In this document: in pieces, positions 45,036 to 58,010 of the stretch
How positions within the stretch are numbered: position 1 is the first letter of the stretch
Layout: each line of letters begins with the position of its first letter
NCBI RefSeq assembly: GCF_003672135.1
Contig: NC_039518.1
Location: forward strand, 2,666,001-2,730,000
Source: Ooceraea biroi
Lineage: Eukaryota > Arthropoda > Insecta > Hymenoptera > Formicidae
DNA: 64,000 nucleotides
Direction of reading: 5' to 3'
Program-made: the position numbers and the translations under genes
Notes under the pieces: model-generated
Told to the model about the DNA's origin: nothing
The model's database searches: none
What the model saw: only the letters and a program-made list of their open reading frames with translations

Positions 45036-45443
45036 GGGGACAACCTTTGACTATATACCTATGAACTGCTAATGGGCAGCCATTGTGCGATCCAAGATCT
45101 CAGCGCCACCAGGTACCAACGGCCAAACCAAGAACTAATAATCATATATTTCGTGAACATTGTTTTAAGAATATAATATTCACATTCTCTTATACTACAA
45201 TATAAAACAAAATATTCATGGTCATTGTATTAATATGATTTTTTTAATGCTTTTTGAACAGTAAAATTGTTGCACTTTTCATGTTAAATTGCAAAATAAC
45301 TTCAAATTCTTTTCTTACTTACAATAAAGCATTAGGTACATGAGAATGTAGTACAATAAAGTATACTTGAAAGGAAAAAATTAAGAAAATAAAAACGTAA
45401 TCTTAAGAGACTAGAAATCAGTTTTATTATACACTAGCATCCC

Positions 45444-45665
45444 CCGTCACGCGGGCTTCGCCCGCGATATTACGTGTAGAATTGAATAAAAACACATTTT
45501 ACCTCTTCTCACCCGTTAGGGGTGGAATTTCGGAAAACCCACCCTTAGTGAGCACCTACGTACTAGTAGGAATATACCCTTAAAATTTCAAGTCGATAGA
45601 TGCAGTGGTTCGAGCTGCACGTTGATGAGTCAGTGAGTGGTATTTGGCTTATATATATATAGATT
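45444..45665. repeat. repeat fragment with CG-rich hairpin and TA tail
   Basis: CGCGGGCTTCGCCCGCG forms a 7-bp stem hairpin. It is followed by a block (GTTAGGGGTGGAATTTCGG...) and ends in (TA)n near 45650-45661. The layout resembles the 3' end of an RTE-type non-LTR retrotransposon; this is recollection only. Confidence 0.3.
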
Positions 45666-46565
45666 ACACTTACTGCCCTTTGAACAAAATTAGTTTTGTA
45701 AAATCTTTACGGACATATTTTACATGTAAGTTACGTGTCAATTCTTTGCCAAACCAATATAACTTTATTTTTAAATAAAACTCTATTATTGTTTTTATCA
45801 TTTTATGTTTGTGATTTTCTAATAAATCATTATCTAATACGTGCGCGTCAAAATTGGTAAAAAGATTTTGGACATTTATATCTCTTATTACGTGCAAAGT
45901 CATTCTTTGAAATGCGTGTTTTATTTTCTATTCTATAAATATTAAATATTTTTTCTGTAGTGCTCGTTATTGTATGAGGTATGACCTCAATGATTAATCG
46001 ACGTCCGTTCGTAAGTAAGTAAGGAGAAACCTTTCAGATTCAAGGATCTGTGCATCATCAACAACCGGAATTGCGGACCGATAATCGCAGAGAATTTAAG
46101 GAACCAAGTGTGAATTCTTTATTCCGAGACGATTTTTGTATTCCTGTTTTGGCTTTGTATCGTGTGATTGTACATGATTTGATACAACAATAACGAACCA
46201 TTTTGTTTTCACTTAGAATTTGTCACTTATAACACCTCACATGCGTCATGAAACCACAGAACAAATGATTCAGTCAAAGGTATATGTACGACTATTAGTC
46301 CATGGCTTAGCCGTTGGGACGTGGGTGCGCTGAGATCTTGGATCGCGTCTTTTACATTACCTAAGTGGCAACGTTAGCAGTCCATAGGTATACAGGGTGT
46401 CCCGGGTTTTAACCGACAAACTGCGGGAGCATATTCTACTAGTGGAAATAAGAAAAGTTTGCTTAGAAATGCTTTATTACAAAGTTATAAACCAATATTG
46501 AAAAGAAATATGAGATAAGTAACAACGGATTTTTTCATAAAAATAAAAATTATGTACGCAATGAT

Positions 46566-47645
46566 TTAGTGACGCATTTCAAAATGTTGTCCTTGCACAT
46601 CGATACAAGCTAGACATCGACGTAGTACAGAATTTGTTACGGTACGACATTCCTGAAAATTTTGTTGCATCTCAGTAACTGAATTAGTAATTCGTTGCTT
46701 TAAATCTTCAAGCGAGATTACTTCTGTACTGTAAACTTTATTTTTTAAAGTTCCCCATAAATAAAAATCAAGAGGCGTTAAATCGGGCGATCTTGGAGGC
46801 CAGAAAACCGGTCCTCCTCGACCAATCCACCTATGAGCGTAATGTTCATCTAACCAGTTTCTAACTTGTCTAGCATAGTGCGATGGACAACCGTCTAACT
46901 GTATCCAGCTGTTTTGGCGAAACTGCAGTGGCCCATTTTCCATCAAAATTGGTAAATCGTTTGATAGGGATCTTCGAAAAGATTCTCCGTTCAATCGGTC
47001 AGGTAAAAAGAACGGACCAATAAGCCGGTCATGAAGCATACCCATCGAAACGTTACATCGAAATTCGTGTTGAAAGTTTCTTTGTCTGGTAGTATGTGGA
47101 TTATTATGAGCCCATACATGGCTATTATGAGAATTGAATATGCCTCGTCTTGTAAAGGTCGCTTCATCTGTCCATAATATCATTGATGAGAAAAGATTGT
47201 CCCTTTCTACTGCATTCACATACCAGTTACAGAATTCGACTCGTTTCTGATAATCGATTGGAAGTCATTCTTGTACAGGTGTGTAACGATATGCGAATCT
47301 GTCATCAGCACGCAATGTTCTCCAAATAGTGTTTCGCGATATCTGCAGTTGAGCTGAAGCACGTCGAACACTTAGTGTAGGAGTATTATCAAAAAGATTT
47401 AAGATTCTTTCCGAGCGTCGTCGGTGTCTTAGAGCTGAACGAACATCATCATATTCATTCATAGGTCGAAATGAACCCAAATTACGTAATTGCAAATGGG
47501 TATTACTAAACACAGAACTATCTGGTACTCTCCTGTTAGGAAATCTACGTTGACACTCTCGTACGGCAGCTCGTGCATTTCCGTGACAGAATCCGTACAC
47601 GAAATGAATATCGGTGTATTCCTCATTTGAAAACACTTTTGGCAT
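46566..47645 (-). pseudogene. DD41D transposase, complete length with one stop (unit 1)
   Basis: From ATG 47645 (MPKVFSNEEYTDIHFVYGFC) one frame of 360 codons runs to 46566, interrupted by TGA at 47262-47264. Helix-turn-helix part SVRRASAQLQISRNTIWRTL; first Asp in LWTDEATF, second in IQLDGCPSH, third in RSPDLTPLDFYLWG. Forty-one residues separate the second and third, the DD41D signature. Confidence 0.88.
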
Positions 47646-47929
47646 TCTGATAGTAATTGCTAGTTGACACGACGATTGAAATCTAACGGCTACTGTTGTG
47701 AAAGTAACAATCATACTGAATCGTTTCAACATAGTGAACATGAATAATGTGAATACACATAACATAAACATCCTCGACCTTCCAAATTCTACACTATGTT
47801 CCGTTGTCACTTATCTCATATTTCTTTTCAATATTGGTTCATAACTTTGTAATAAAGCATTTCTAAGCAAACTCGATATAAGAATTTTTTCTTATTTCCA
47901 CAATTTTGAGGTTATAGTGATATAAATGA

Positions 47930-48738
47930 GCACAATGTTCATCTAACCAGTTTCTAACTTGTCTAGCATAGTGCGATGGACAACCGTCTAACTGTATCCA
48001 GCTGTTTTGGAGAAACTGCAGTGGCACATTTTCCATCAAAATTGGTAAATCGTTTGATAGGGATCTTCGAAAAGATTCTCCGTTCAATCGGTCAGGTAAA
48101 AAGAACGGACCAATAAGCCGGTCATGAAGCATACCCATCGAAACGTTACATCAAAATTCGTGTTGAAAGTTTCTTTGTCTGGTAGTATGTGGATTATTAT
48201 GAGCCCATACATGGCTATTATGAGAATTGAATATGCCTCGTCTTGTAAAGGTCGCTTCATCTGTCCATAATATCATTGATGAGAAAAGATTGTCCCTTTC
48301 TACTGCATTCACATACCAGTTACAGAATTCGACTCGTTTCTGATAATCGATTGGAAGTCATTCTTGTACAGGTGTGTAACGATATGCGAATCTGTCATCG
48401 GCACGCAATGTTCTCCAAATAGTGTTTCGCGATATCTGCAGTCGAGCTGAAGCACGTCGAACACTTAGTGTAGGAGTATTATCAAAAAGATTTAAGATTC
48501 TTTCCGAGCGTCGTCGGTGTCTTAGAGCTGAACGAACATCATCATATTCATTCATAGGTCGAAATGAACCCAAATTACGTAATTGCAAATGGGTATTACT
48601 AAACACAGAACTATCTGGTACTCTCCTGTTAGGAAATCTACGTTGACACTCTCGTACGGCAGCTCGTGCATTTCCGTGACAGAATCCGTACACGAAATGA
48701 ATATCAGTGTATTCCTCATTTGAAAACACTTTTGGCAT
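47930..48738 (-). pseudogene. DD41D transposase, C-terminally truncated (unit 2)
   Basis: Same N-terminus and same TGA as unit 1. It ends at NWLDEH, just after the second Asp, where it runs into terminal sequence of the element, so the third Asp is missing. Confidence 0.85.
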
Positions 48739-49021
48739 TCTGATAGTAATTGCTAGTTGACACGACGATTGAAATCTAACGGCTACTGTTGTGAAAGTAA
48801 CAATCATACTGAATCGTTTCAACATAGTGAACATGAATACATGTGAATACACATAACATAAACATCCTCGACCTTCCAAATTCTACACTATGTTCCGTTG
48901 TTACTTATCTCATATTTCTTTTCAATATTGGTTTATAACTTTGTAATAAAGCATTTCTAAGCAAACTCGATAAGAATTTTTTCTTATTTCCACAATTTTG
49001 AGGTTATAGTGATATAAATGA

Positions 49022-49830
49022 GCACAATGTTCATCTAACCAGTTTCTAACTTGTCTAGCATAGTGCGATGGACAACCGTCTAACTGTATCCAGCTGTTTT
49101 GGCGAAACTGCAGTGGCACATTTTCCATCAAAATTGGTAAATCGTTTGATAGGGATCTTCGAAAAGATTCTCCGTTCAATCGGTCAGGTAAAAAGAACGG
49201 ACCAATAAGCCGGTCATGAAGCATACCCATCGAAACATTACATCGAAATTCGTGTTGAAAGTTTCTTTGTCTGGTAGTATGTGGATTATTATGAGCCCAT
49301 ACATGGCTATTATGAGAATTGAATATGTCTCGTCTTGTAAAGGTCGCTTCATCTGTCCATAATATCATTGATGAGAAAAGATTGTCCCTTTCTACTGCAT
49401 TCACATACCAGTTACAAAATTCGACTCGTTTCTGATAATCGATTGGAAGTCATTCTTGTACAGGTGTGTAACGATATGCGAATCTGTCATCGGCACGCAA
49501 TGTTCTCCAAATAGTGTTTCGCGATATCTGCAGTTGAGCTGAAGCACGTCGAACACTTAGTGTAGGAGTATTATCAAAAAGATTTAAGATTCTTTCCGAG
49601 CGTCGTCGGTGTCTTAGAGCTGAACGAACATCATCATATTCATTCATAGGTCGAAATGAACCCAAATTACGTAATTGCAAATGGGTATTACTAAACACAG
49701 AACTATCTGGTACTCTCCTGTTAGGAAATCTACGTTGACACTCTCGTACGGCAGCTCGTGCATTTCCGTGACAGAATCCGTACACGAAATGAATATCGGT
49801 GTATTCCTCATTTGAAAACACTTTTGGCAT
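49022..49830 (-). pseudogene. DD41D transposase, C-terminally truncated (unit 3)
   Basis: As unit 2, with the same stop and the same truncation point, 1092 bp further on. It is followed by the complete right terminal repeat. Confidence 0.85.
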
Positions 49831-50125
49831 TCTGATAGTAATTGCTAGTTGATACGACGATTGAAATCTAACGGCTACTGTTGTGAAAGTAACAATCATA
49901 CTGAATCGTTTCAACATAGTGAACATGAATACATGTGAACATCTTCGACCTTGCAAATTCTACACTATGTTCCGTTGTTACTTATCTCATATTGGTTTAT
50001 AACTTTGTAATAAAGCATTTCTAAGCAAACTCGATAAGAATTTTTTCTTATTTCCACTAGTAGAATATGCTCCCGCAGTTTGCCGGTTAAAACCCGGGAC
50101 ACCCTGTATAGTCAAAGGGGACAAC

Positions 50126-51280
50126 TAAATTGTATTGTTCGAAAGGGATATCTCAAAATGTGATCCAATGATCAAGCTTGCTTTATACTAGAGTACATTC
50201 GACTCTGATATAAAGTTGAAACGTTTCGCTGAAACACTCAACAGCTTTCTGGCAAAAGTGCACTCTGAGAGATTAATCTGTGTTGTTACGTCCGATCGTG
50301 AGCAACAGTTCTCGCCGTGCTTAGTGAAGAATTTATCTTGATATTGCTATGTAAAGAGAGACATGTTTGCCCAACCGAGGTGTGTCGCATATATCGCACA
50401 GCTTCGTGATTCACGCGTTGGTACACGCAATCCTTCATGCTAGTTGGCACAAGCCTCTTCGCGTTATCTCGCACGCCGTGCATTCCCTGACGAACGTTCC
50501 GGGGATTGCGAAGTGTCGTTATACAAAAGCGAAATGTCAGTCGAGTGACGCTCGAAAGAAGAGTTATTCTTCCGCCGACTGACACTTGATCCTCACGTAT
50601 CGATGCACACGATTCACTAATTCGATGGATCCGAGTTCAGATCACTCGGGAAGATCCTTTAACCTAGCCTAGTCGAACGTCAAACGTCGAAGGACAGATT
50701 TTCACGATCAGCACGTCGCGTGACGATTCCCGGCGCACTAACGTCTCCTCGTGCACCTGGGCGGCGAAACGCGCGCTCGTCTGAAAACGCGACAAATGAC
50801 AGCGTGGCAACAACGATGCGCGCGTCCTCACAGGCGGTCGGCGCGGCAATGATTCCGGGTATATGTGGTTCGTCGTGGTGGACGGTAGGTGGGGCTCGGA
50901 GGACGGCGACAGGGGAAGACGGCACTACTACTACTACTGCTACCGCACGTGTTGGTGGAGGGATTTGAATGCGGTACGCGGAGAGGGAAAAGAATTCTAT
51001 AAGCGAAACTCTGTGTGAGAGCGAGAGAGGGGGGGGGGAGAGCTAGAATGGCGCGCGAGAGGTACTCTCTAGCAGAGGTGGCTTATTCGACGAGAAGGGC
51101 CGCGCGGGTAGTCGCGGAGGGGCCGGCGGGGCGAGTACCTCAGAAGGGTGAGGCGAACGCTCGCTCGTTAGTCTCTCTCGTCTTTGAATACGCGTTTTCC
51201 ATCTATGGACTAAATGTCCCGTTTATTAAACGTTGTAATTTCTCGACGTAACGCGAACTTACCAACCTCGGAATAGTCGC
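50126..51280. other. no gene recognised; GC-rich right half
   Basis: From about 50740 to 51150 the sequence is CpG-rich with a G run, a GA-rich patch and a short CTA repeat, as in promoter or UTR DNA. Open frames on both strands are composition effects. 50571-51270 reappears at 52203-52960. Confidence 0.4.
50571..51270. repeat. direct duplicate of 52203-52960
   Basis: CCGCCGACTGACACTTGATC at the left and ACCAACCTCGGAATAG at the right mark both copies. The copy at 52203-52960 differs by many one- and two-base insertions and deletions, often in homopolymers, and few substitutions. Confidence 0.85.
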
Positions 51281-51284
51281 GGTA

Positions 51285-52400
51285 ATTAAACAAACGCGCG
51301 TGATGCAGTCGCAAGGCGATACGGATTATCGGCGGTCGCCCTACGGTCACAAGACCGTTATTATCTAACCGTTATCTGATTTGTTACACATCGGGAAAAT
51401 CCGCATAAATACGTGCGTGTGGAAGCAGGCTCACTTGCAAGCAAATCACGATAGAAAGCAACGCTCAATCGAGTCATCATTGCATTATCGCATTACGTGT
51501 TAAACAAAAAATCCGCAATATTTACTCCGTATCCCGTTCCGTCGTTATAAATTCGCGTTCCTATAGCAAATGTACAGAGTATGAACTAACCGAGAAAAAA
51601 ACCGCTCGTAAATCGTCTGAGAAATTATTTTATTGAAACCGCATCGGCGCTTTACACGTTTTCTTCTTTCGATCTAAATTATTCAGTGTCTGCAATGTCA
51701 AATGTTTGATACGACTTTTTTAACGAAATGTCCGGGGGGGCGGGGAGGAAAAACATCAATCGAATTAATGACCAAAAAAGAAAAGGCACACCGGGAAGTG
51801 GAAGGATGGCGCCGACAGACCATCGATTCAGAAATTTCCATGTCGCCGTGTTGCCACCTCACGCGGAGCCGGCGAGATGGCGCACGTGGCGCGCCGAAAA
51901 CCCGGCGGCTTCGAAAACGTCGCACCCGCGGCAGGTTGCGAGGGTGGACTTCCCCGCCTCCGCTCGGCTGCATGCAGTCGTCGCTCCATTGATACCCGCA
52001 TTCGTGCAATGACATCGAGTACAGTGACATAAAATCGCCGTTACGACACTTCGAAACACTTACCGGCGTGAAATCCAGCTCGCGTGCGGGCTCACAGGTC
52101 CCGTGCGCGAGTGAGTCGTGAGCGTTCAGGGCGTTTTGAAAAGGAAGCGCGCACAGCGAATCGTATACGTATCCGTGTGAGCGGCGTGAGGAACGAGGTT
52201 ATAATCCCGCCGACTGACACTTGATCCTCACGTATCGATGCACACGATTTCACTAATTCGCAATTGGATCGAGTTCAGATCACTCGGGAGATCTTAACCT
52301 AGCCTAGTCGAACGTCAAACGTCGAAGGACAGATTTTCACGATAGCACGTCGCGTGACGATTCCCGGCCGGCACTACGTCTCCCCGTGCACCTGGGCGGC
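51285..52400 (+). repeat. left outer arm of a large palindrome
   Basis: It matches 62650-63800 in inverted order, for example GTCAAATGTTTGATA at 51697 against its partner near 63385, and CTTGTGACC/GGTCCACAAG near 51350 and 63732. It is GC-rich (51830-51990) and no gene is recognised. Confidence 0.8.
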
Positions 52401-53119
52401 GAAACGCGCGCTCTCTGAAACGCGACAAATGACAGCGCTGCACAACGATGCGGCGCTCCTCACGGCGGTCGGCGCGCAATGATGCCGGTATATTGGTTTC
52501 GTCTGGTGGACGGTGGGGGTCGGAGACGGCGACAGGGGAAGACGGGCCCCCACATTACTACTACTACTGCTACGCGCGTAGTTGGTGGAGGGATTGATGC
52601 GTACGGGAGAGGGAAAAGAATTCTATAAGCGAAAACTTCTTTTACTTTCCCCTATGTGTAGAAGCGAGAGAGAGGGGGGGGGAGAAGCTAGATGGCGCGC
52701 GGAGAGGTACTTCTCTAGCAGAGGTGGCTTATTTCGCATCGAGAAGCGCCGAACGCTGGGGTAGTCGCCGGGAGGCCGGCGGCGAAGTACCTCAAGAAGG
52801 CGTGAGGCCGAACGCTCGCGTTTACGTCTCTCTCTCGCTCTTTGAATAGCCGTTTTCCAATATATGCGACTAAATGTCCCGTTTATTAAACGTTGTAACT
52901 CTCTCTCTCGACGTACCGCCGATATTACCAACCTCGGAATAGGTCGGCGGCTAATTAAACATATATACACACTGCGGGCATTATTGGCGTTCAGCGAAGC
53001 AACGGACACCGTCTGACAGAGATCTATGCGTTCTGCTCGTCCGCGGAATTCGACGAGGCGGAGGAATTGCGCTCCTTCTCGATAGACGCTATTAGGAATA
53101 TATATTTTACGTTATTCAC

Positions 53120-56100
53120 TGCAGGAGTTTTTTTTGCTCAAAAACGCATGTATTAAAATATGATAATGGATGAATACCTTAATTCAAAAATATTTTCCTT
53201 CGTTTCTATAACTTTTTCCATCTATCCGTGGCAAGAGATGGCATTCCACCAGATAAAATGACCTTCTTTTGAGTCGATCCATTCGTCGACGAATTTTCGC
53301 ACTTCTTCCAAATTATGAAAGTGTTGTATCCTCTAAAGCGTGTTGCATCGACCGGAACAAATAATAACGCATGGAGCAATGTCCGCGAGAATCGCGGGGT
53401 GCGGGGGTAAGGGACTTGCCATTCAAGCTCTTAATAGTGTTTGTTTCACTGATAACGCAACGTGAGGTTCGAGCCCGTGCATAAGAAGAAATCACTCCTC
53501 GGGGTGCGTTTACTTCGCAATTGGTGGTCGTTTTTTCGTCAATGCTTGCTTCAACTTGTAACAAATTGGTGTCGATAACCGATCAGCCGTGACGTCTTCG
53601 TGCGGATTTAACAGCTCAAGTACACTATCCCACCGAATACAGAGCATTACTTTTGAACCGTGAATATTGCGTCTCGGAGGTGGATGTTGATGGTTTCGCC
53701 TGGATCCACCCATGATTTTTCTGCGTTCGGATTATCAAAATAGATCCAATTTTCATCCCCAGGAACAATCGAGACAAAAGACTCTTCTTTTTCTTTTTTT
53801 ACCTTTGGGCGATCAAACGAAATGCAAATGTTTCAAATGCCACTTTCGATAATGATGTCGAACCCATTTCCCTTTCTTCTGAATTTTTCCCATTTATGTT
53901 AAATGTTTGGCAACTGTTGCTACGATCAACATTAATGGCTTCTGGCAAAGATATGGATTCCACCACGATAAAATGACTCTTTCTTTTGAGTCGACCATTC
54001 TGTCGACGAATTTTCGCACTTCTTCGAAATGTATTCAAGTGTTAATCCTCTAAAGCGTGTTGCAATCGACCGGAACAAATAATAATCGCATGGAGCAATG
54101 TTCCGGAAAGACTGCCATTCAAGCCTCTAATAGTGTTTGTTCCACTGATAACGACAACGTGAGGTCGAGCTTGTCACGAAGAAGAATCACTTCCGTCGTT
54201 TGCTTCGCAATTGGTGGTCGTTTTTTCGTCCAATGCTTGCTTCAAACTCTGTACAATTGCGTGTCGATAACGATCAGCCGTGACGTCTTGTGCGGATTTA
54301 ACAGCTCAATAGTTACACTATTCCCACCGAATTACAGAGCATTACTTTTGAACGTTGAATATTGCGTCTCGGCAGTGGATGTTGATGGTTCGCCTGGATC
54401 CACCTATATTTCCGCTTTCGGATTATCTCAAAAAGATCCACTTTTCATCCCCAGTAACAATCCGAGACAAAAAGACTCTTCTTTCTTGCCTTGGCGATCA
54501 ACGAAATGCAAATTTCACATGGACTTCCGATAATTGAATGTCGAACCCATTTCCCTTCCTTTGAAGGTTTTCCCATTTCATGTAATGTTTGGCAACGTTG
54601 TACGATCAACATTTAATGCTCTGGCAAGAGATTGGATTCTCCACCACGATAAAATGACTCTTCTTTTGAGTCGAGCCATCGTCGACGAATTCGCACTTTT
54701 CTCGGAAATTATCAAAGTGTGTATCTCTAAAGCGTGTTGCATCGACCGGAACAAATTAATAATCGCTGGAGCAAGTGTCGGAGAAGACTTGCCATTCAAG
54801 CTCTAATAGTGTTTCTTTACTGATAACGCAACGTCAGGTCGAGCGTTGTCACGGAAGAAGAATTACTTCTCCGTCGTTTTGCTTCGCAATTTGGATTGTG
54901 TTTTTTCGGTCCAATGCTTTGGCTTCAACTGTACAATTGGTTCGATACCACAGCCGTGACCTCTCGTGGGATTTTAACGCTCATAGTACACTATTCCCAC
55001 CCGAATACAGAGCATTACTTTCTGCAATGAATATTGGTCTCGTACGCTGATGTGATGCGTTCGCCTGGATCCACCCATGATTTTCCGCGTTCGGATTATC
55101 AAAATAGATCACTTTCATCCCCAGTAACAATCCGCAGACAAAAAAGCACTCCTTCGTTTCTCCTCTGCCTGGCGCATACACCGACAACCTCGAACTCGCC
55201 CTCCAACATGGGCACTTTCCGATAATTTTGATGTCGAACCCATTTCCGCTTCTTTCTGAATTTTCCCATTCATGTAAATGTTTAGGCAACTGTTTGTACG
55301 ATCAACATTTATGCTCTGGCAAGAGATGCCGATTTCCACCACGATAACAATGAACTCTTCTTTTTTAGTCGAAGCCATTCAGTCCGACGAATTTTCGCAC
55401 TTCTTCGAAAATTATCAATGTATCCTCTAAAGCGTGTTGCCATCGACCGGAACAAATAATAATCGCATGGCAGCAATGTCCGGAGAAGACTTGCCATTCA
55501 AGCTCTAATAGTGTTTGTTTCACTGATAACGCCAACGTGAGGTCGGAGCGCGTTACTGTTCACGAAGAAGAATACTTTCCGGTCGTTGCTCGCCAATTGG
55601 TGCGTCGTTTTTCGTCCACATGCTTCTTCCAACTTGTACAATTGGTGTCGATAAACCATCAGCCGTGACAGTCTCGTGCGGATTTAACAGCCATAGTACA
55701 CTATCCCCACCGAATACAGAGCTTACTTTTGAAACCGTGAATTATTGCGTCTCGGAGTGGATGTTGATGGTTTACGTCATAGAGATCCAACCCATGTTTT
55801 TCTGCGTTTTCGAGACTATCATAAATAGATCCACTTCATCCCCAGTAACAATCCGAGACAAAAGGACTCTTCTTTCTTTGCCTGGCGATCCACGAAATTT
55901 GCAAATGTTCAAATGGGCCTTTCCGATTAATTGATGTCAACACCATTTCCCTTCTTTCTGAATTTTTGCCCATTTTCATGTGAATGTTTGGTAACTGTTC
56001 TGTAGATCGACATTAATGCTCTGGCAAGTTCTGAATGAGGCATTCGTGTTGGATTTTCGTCCAATAATGCTGCAAATTCTGCATTTTTCAAGCTTCTTGC

Positions 56101-56432
56101 GTATGTTCCCGAGCTTCTTTGTCCTTCGCATCAGTATCACACTTTTTAAAGCGTCTAAACCAGTTATTCACACGTCTTAAATTGCATGCGCAGAATCGCC
56201 ATAAGTTTCCACATTTATAACGTCAGCCGCAGTTTTCTTGATTAAAAAACAAAGCAACGCATGTCGAAAATGCTGTTTCGGAAGTGCATTTTTACGATGA
56301 TTATAACACGCGACTGTTATTGCATCTTGCTATAATAACTAAATGTCATGGATAATGTCAACACTAAGAAACAACAGTTATCGGGAAACAGCTATTGAAC
56401 AACTGATACTATAGCCATCTGTTGCAAAACCT
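53120..56432 (-). mobile_element. mariner array, about four units, left palindrome arm
   Basis: Fragments of a mariner transposase on the minus strand recur with a 660-710 bp period (anchor GTCACGGCTGAT inverted near 53583, 54265, 54950 and 55661). Coding frames change every few dozen bases because of one-base indels; recognisable pieces include NIHGSKVMLCIRWDSV and LFRSM. It mirrors 58011-61185. Confidence 0.7.
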
Positions 56433-56532
56433 NNNNNNNNNNNNNNNNNNNNNNNNNNNNNNNNNNNNNNNNNNNNNNNNNNNNNNNNNNNNNNNNNNNN
56501 NNNNNNNNNNNNNNNNNNNNNNNNNNNNNNNN
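56433..56532. other. assembly gap (100 N)
   Basis: Exactly 100 N, a usual placeholder for a gap of unknown size. It falls at the terminal repeat of the left mariner array. Confidence 0.99.
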
Positions 56533-58010
56533 TCAAAACTAAATCATAACAATCCTAACATATCTTTTTCTCCAGTACACAGTTTTACATTTGTATCTCG
56601 TATCGCTCTCTCTCTCTCTCTCTTTCATATCAAAGAAATCGATAAGTGGTGCGTACGATAATTCAAAGTGTCAAGTGCAGGGGGAGAGGGCGGTTTAAGC
56701 CGCGGAGAAGTTTTGTAACGAACTCGCGCGACGCGTTGCGAATTATTACTGGCGGAAATATTTATCTCGCGCCGTAGCGTGGTACGGTTGTTTCGTTTAA
56801 AAGTCTTCGAGAGTCCTTAACGACTACTGCTGTAACGGCGATCGCTTACGTCGATATAGGCAACATCGGTGTTCGAGGAGTGTGTAAACCTAGTCATTGA
56901 TGTTATCAAAGTACAAGAAGCAAACGTGCCTCGACGTTTACTCCGTTGAATCGTTGTAAGACATACCGTCCGTGTTTACTATTAAACGAACGTGTAGTTA
57001 TAATGTTATGTTTGGGGGGTCTGCTCATCACGGAGTCGCCACCCTTTACATTTTGCAAAGACTTTTTCGCCGCCCACGCTAGAAACTCGATGATCAGCTG
57101 TTTAATCCAAAATTTGTGGCGGCGGAGAAGCCGGAAAACACTGCTCATCGATACTTGGGTACAAGGATTCGATGGTTCTTAAGAGCTTTTTTGTCGTTTG
57201 ATAAACAGTCTTCAGAAAAGAATTGTGCATAACAATGACAGAAAAATTGAAGTCATTAAATAATTGCGAAAGGCGAAATAAGTAAATTGGATTATTCGGA
57301 ATACACGCAATTATTAATACTTCAATTTGTTCTGTCATTGTTATCACAATTCTCTTCTGAGACTCGTTTATCAAACGACAAAAAAAAAGCTCTTAAAGAA
57401 CCATCGACTTTACCAGGAGTACGAATGACAGTGTTTTCCTTCATCCACACAAATTCTTGGGATTAAACAGCTGATTCATCAGTTCACGTTGGGCGCGGAA
57501 AAAGTCTTGCAAAATGTAAAAGTGGCGACCGTTACAGGACCCCCCAACATAACTTTATAACTACACGTTCGTAAATAACGAACAGTAGAGTTAACACGGA
57601 CGTATGTCTTACAACGACTGGGTAACGTCAGGCAGTTTGCTCTTGTACTTTGAAACTCAATGACTATGTTTACACACTCCGAACACATGTTGCCTTAATC
57701 GACGTAAGCGATCGCGTTACCAGTAGGTAGTTTAAGCCGAAGACTTTTTAACGAACACACCGTACCACGCTACGGCTCGAGATAAATATTTCCGCCAGTA
57801 ATAATTCGCAACGGTCGCGCGAGTCTTACAAAACCTTCTCGCGGCTTACCCCTCTCCCCCTGCACCTTGACACGTTTGAATATCCGTACGCAACACTTAT
57901 CGATTTCTTTGATATGAGAGAGAGAGAGAGAGACAGAGAGCGATACGAGATACAAATGTAAAACTGTGTCACGGAGGAATGTTACGATATGTTAGGAGTA
58001 GTGATTTAGT
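56533..58010. repeat. centre of the palindrome, no gene
   Basis: 56545-57240 and 57330-58010 are inverted copies with a loop near 57243-57330. Marks include GATGGTTCTTAAGAGC (57172) against GCTCTTAAAGAACCATC (57391), and the (CT)n run near 56605 against (AG)n near 57915. The arms differ by many indels. Confidence 0.85.

Larger units (their letters stand above)
46393..50106 (-). mobile_element. DD41D Tc1/mariner-group element with internal tandem units
   Basis: Ends CAGGGTGTCCCGGGTTTTAA and complement (...CCCGGGACACCCTG) are flanked by TA (46391-46392, 50107-50108). Inside are three successive transposase-bearing units with a period of about 1092 bp (start codons at 47645, 48738 and 49830). 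Units 2 and 3 lack the last part of the gene. The element sits inside another inverted-repeat element. Confidence 0.85.
45036..50125. mobile_element. inverted-repeat element (about 1.4 kb) split by a DD41D transposon
   Basis: A roughly 110-bp inverted arm (TTTGACTATATACCTATG..., 45047-45145, with GCGATCCAAGATCTCAGCGC) recurs inverted at 46277-46390. Its outermost piece (TATAGTCAAAGGGGACAAC) is displaced to 50107-50125 by the insertion at 46393-50106. The outer ends GGGGACAAC and its near complement are not perfectly matched. No transposase is seen. Confidence 0.6.

Noticed and set aside
50680..50925. Minus-strand 81-codon frame in a GC-rich block as a gene
   Set aside because: The frame is a composition effect, with overlapping open frames in other phases and no recognisable domain.
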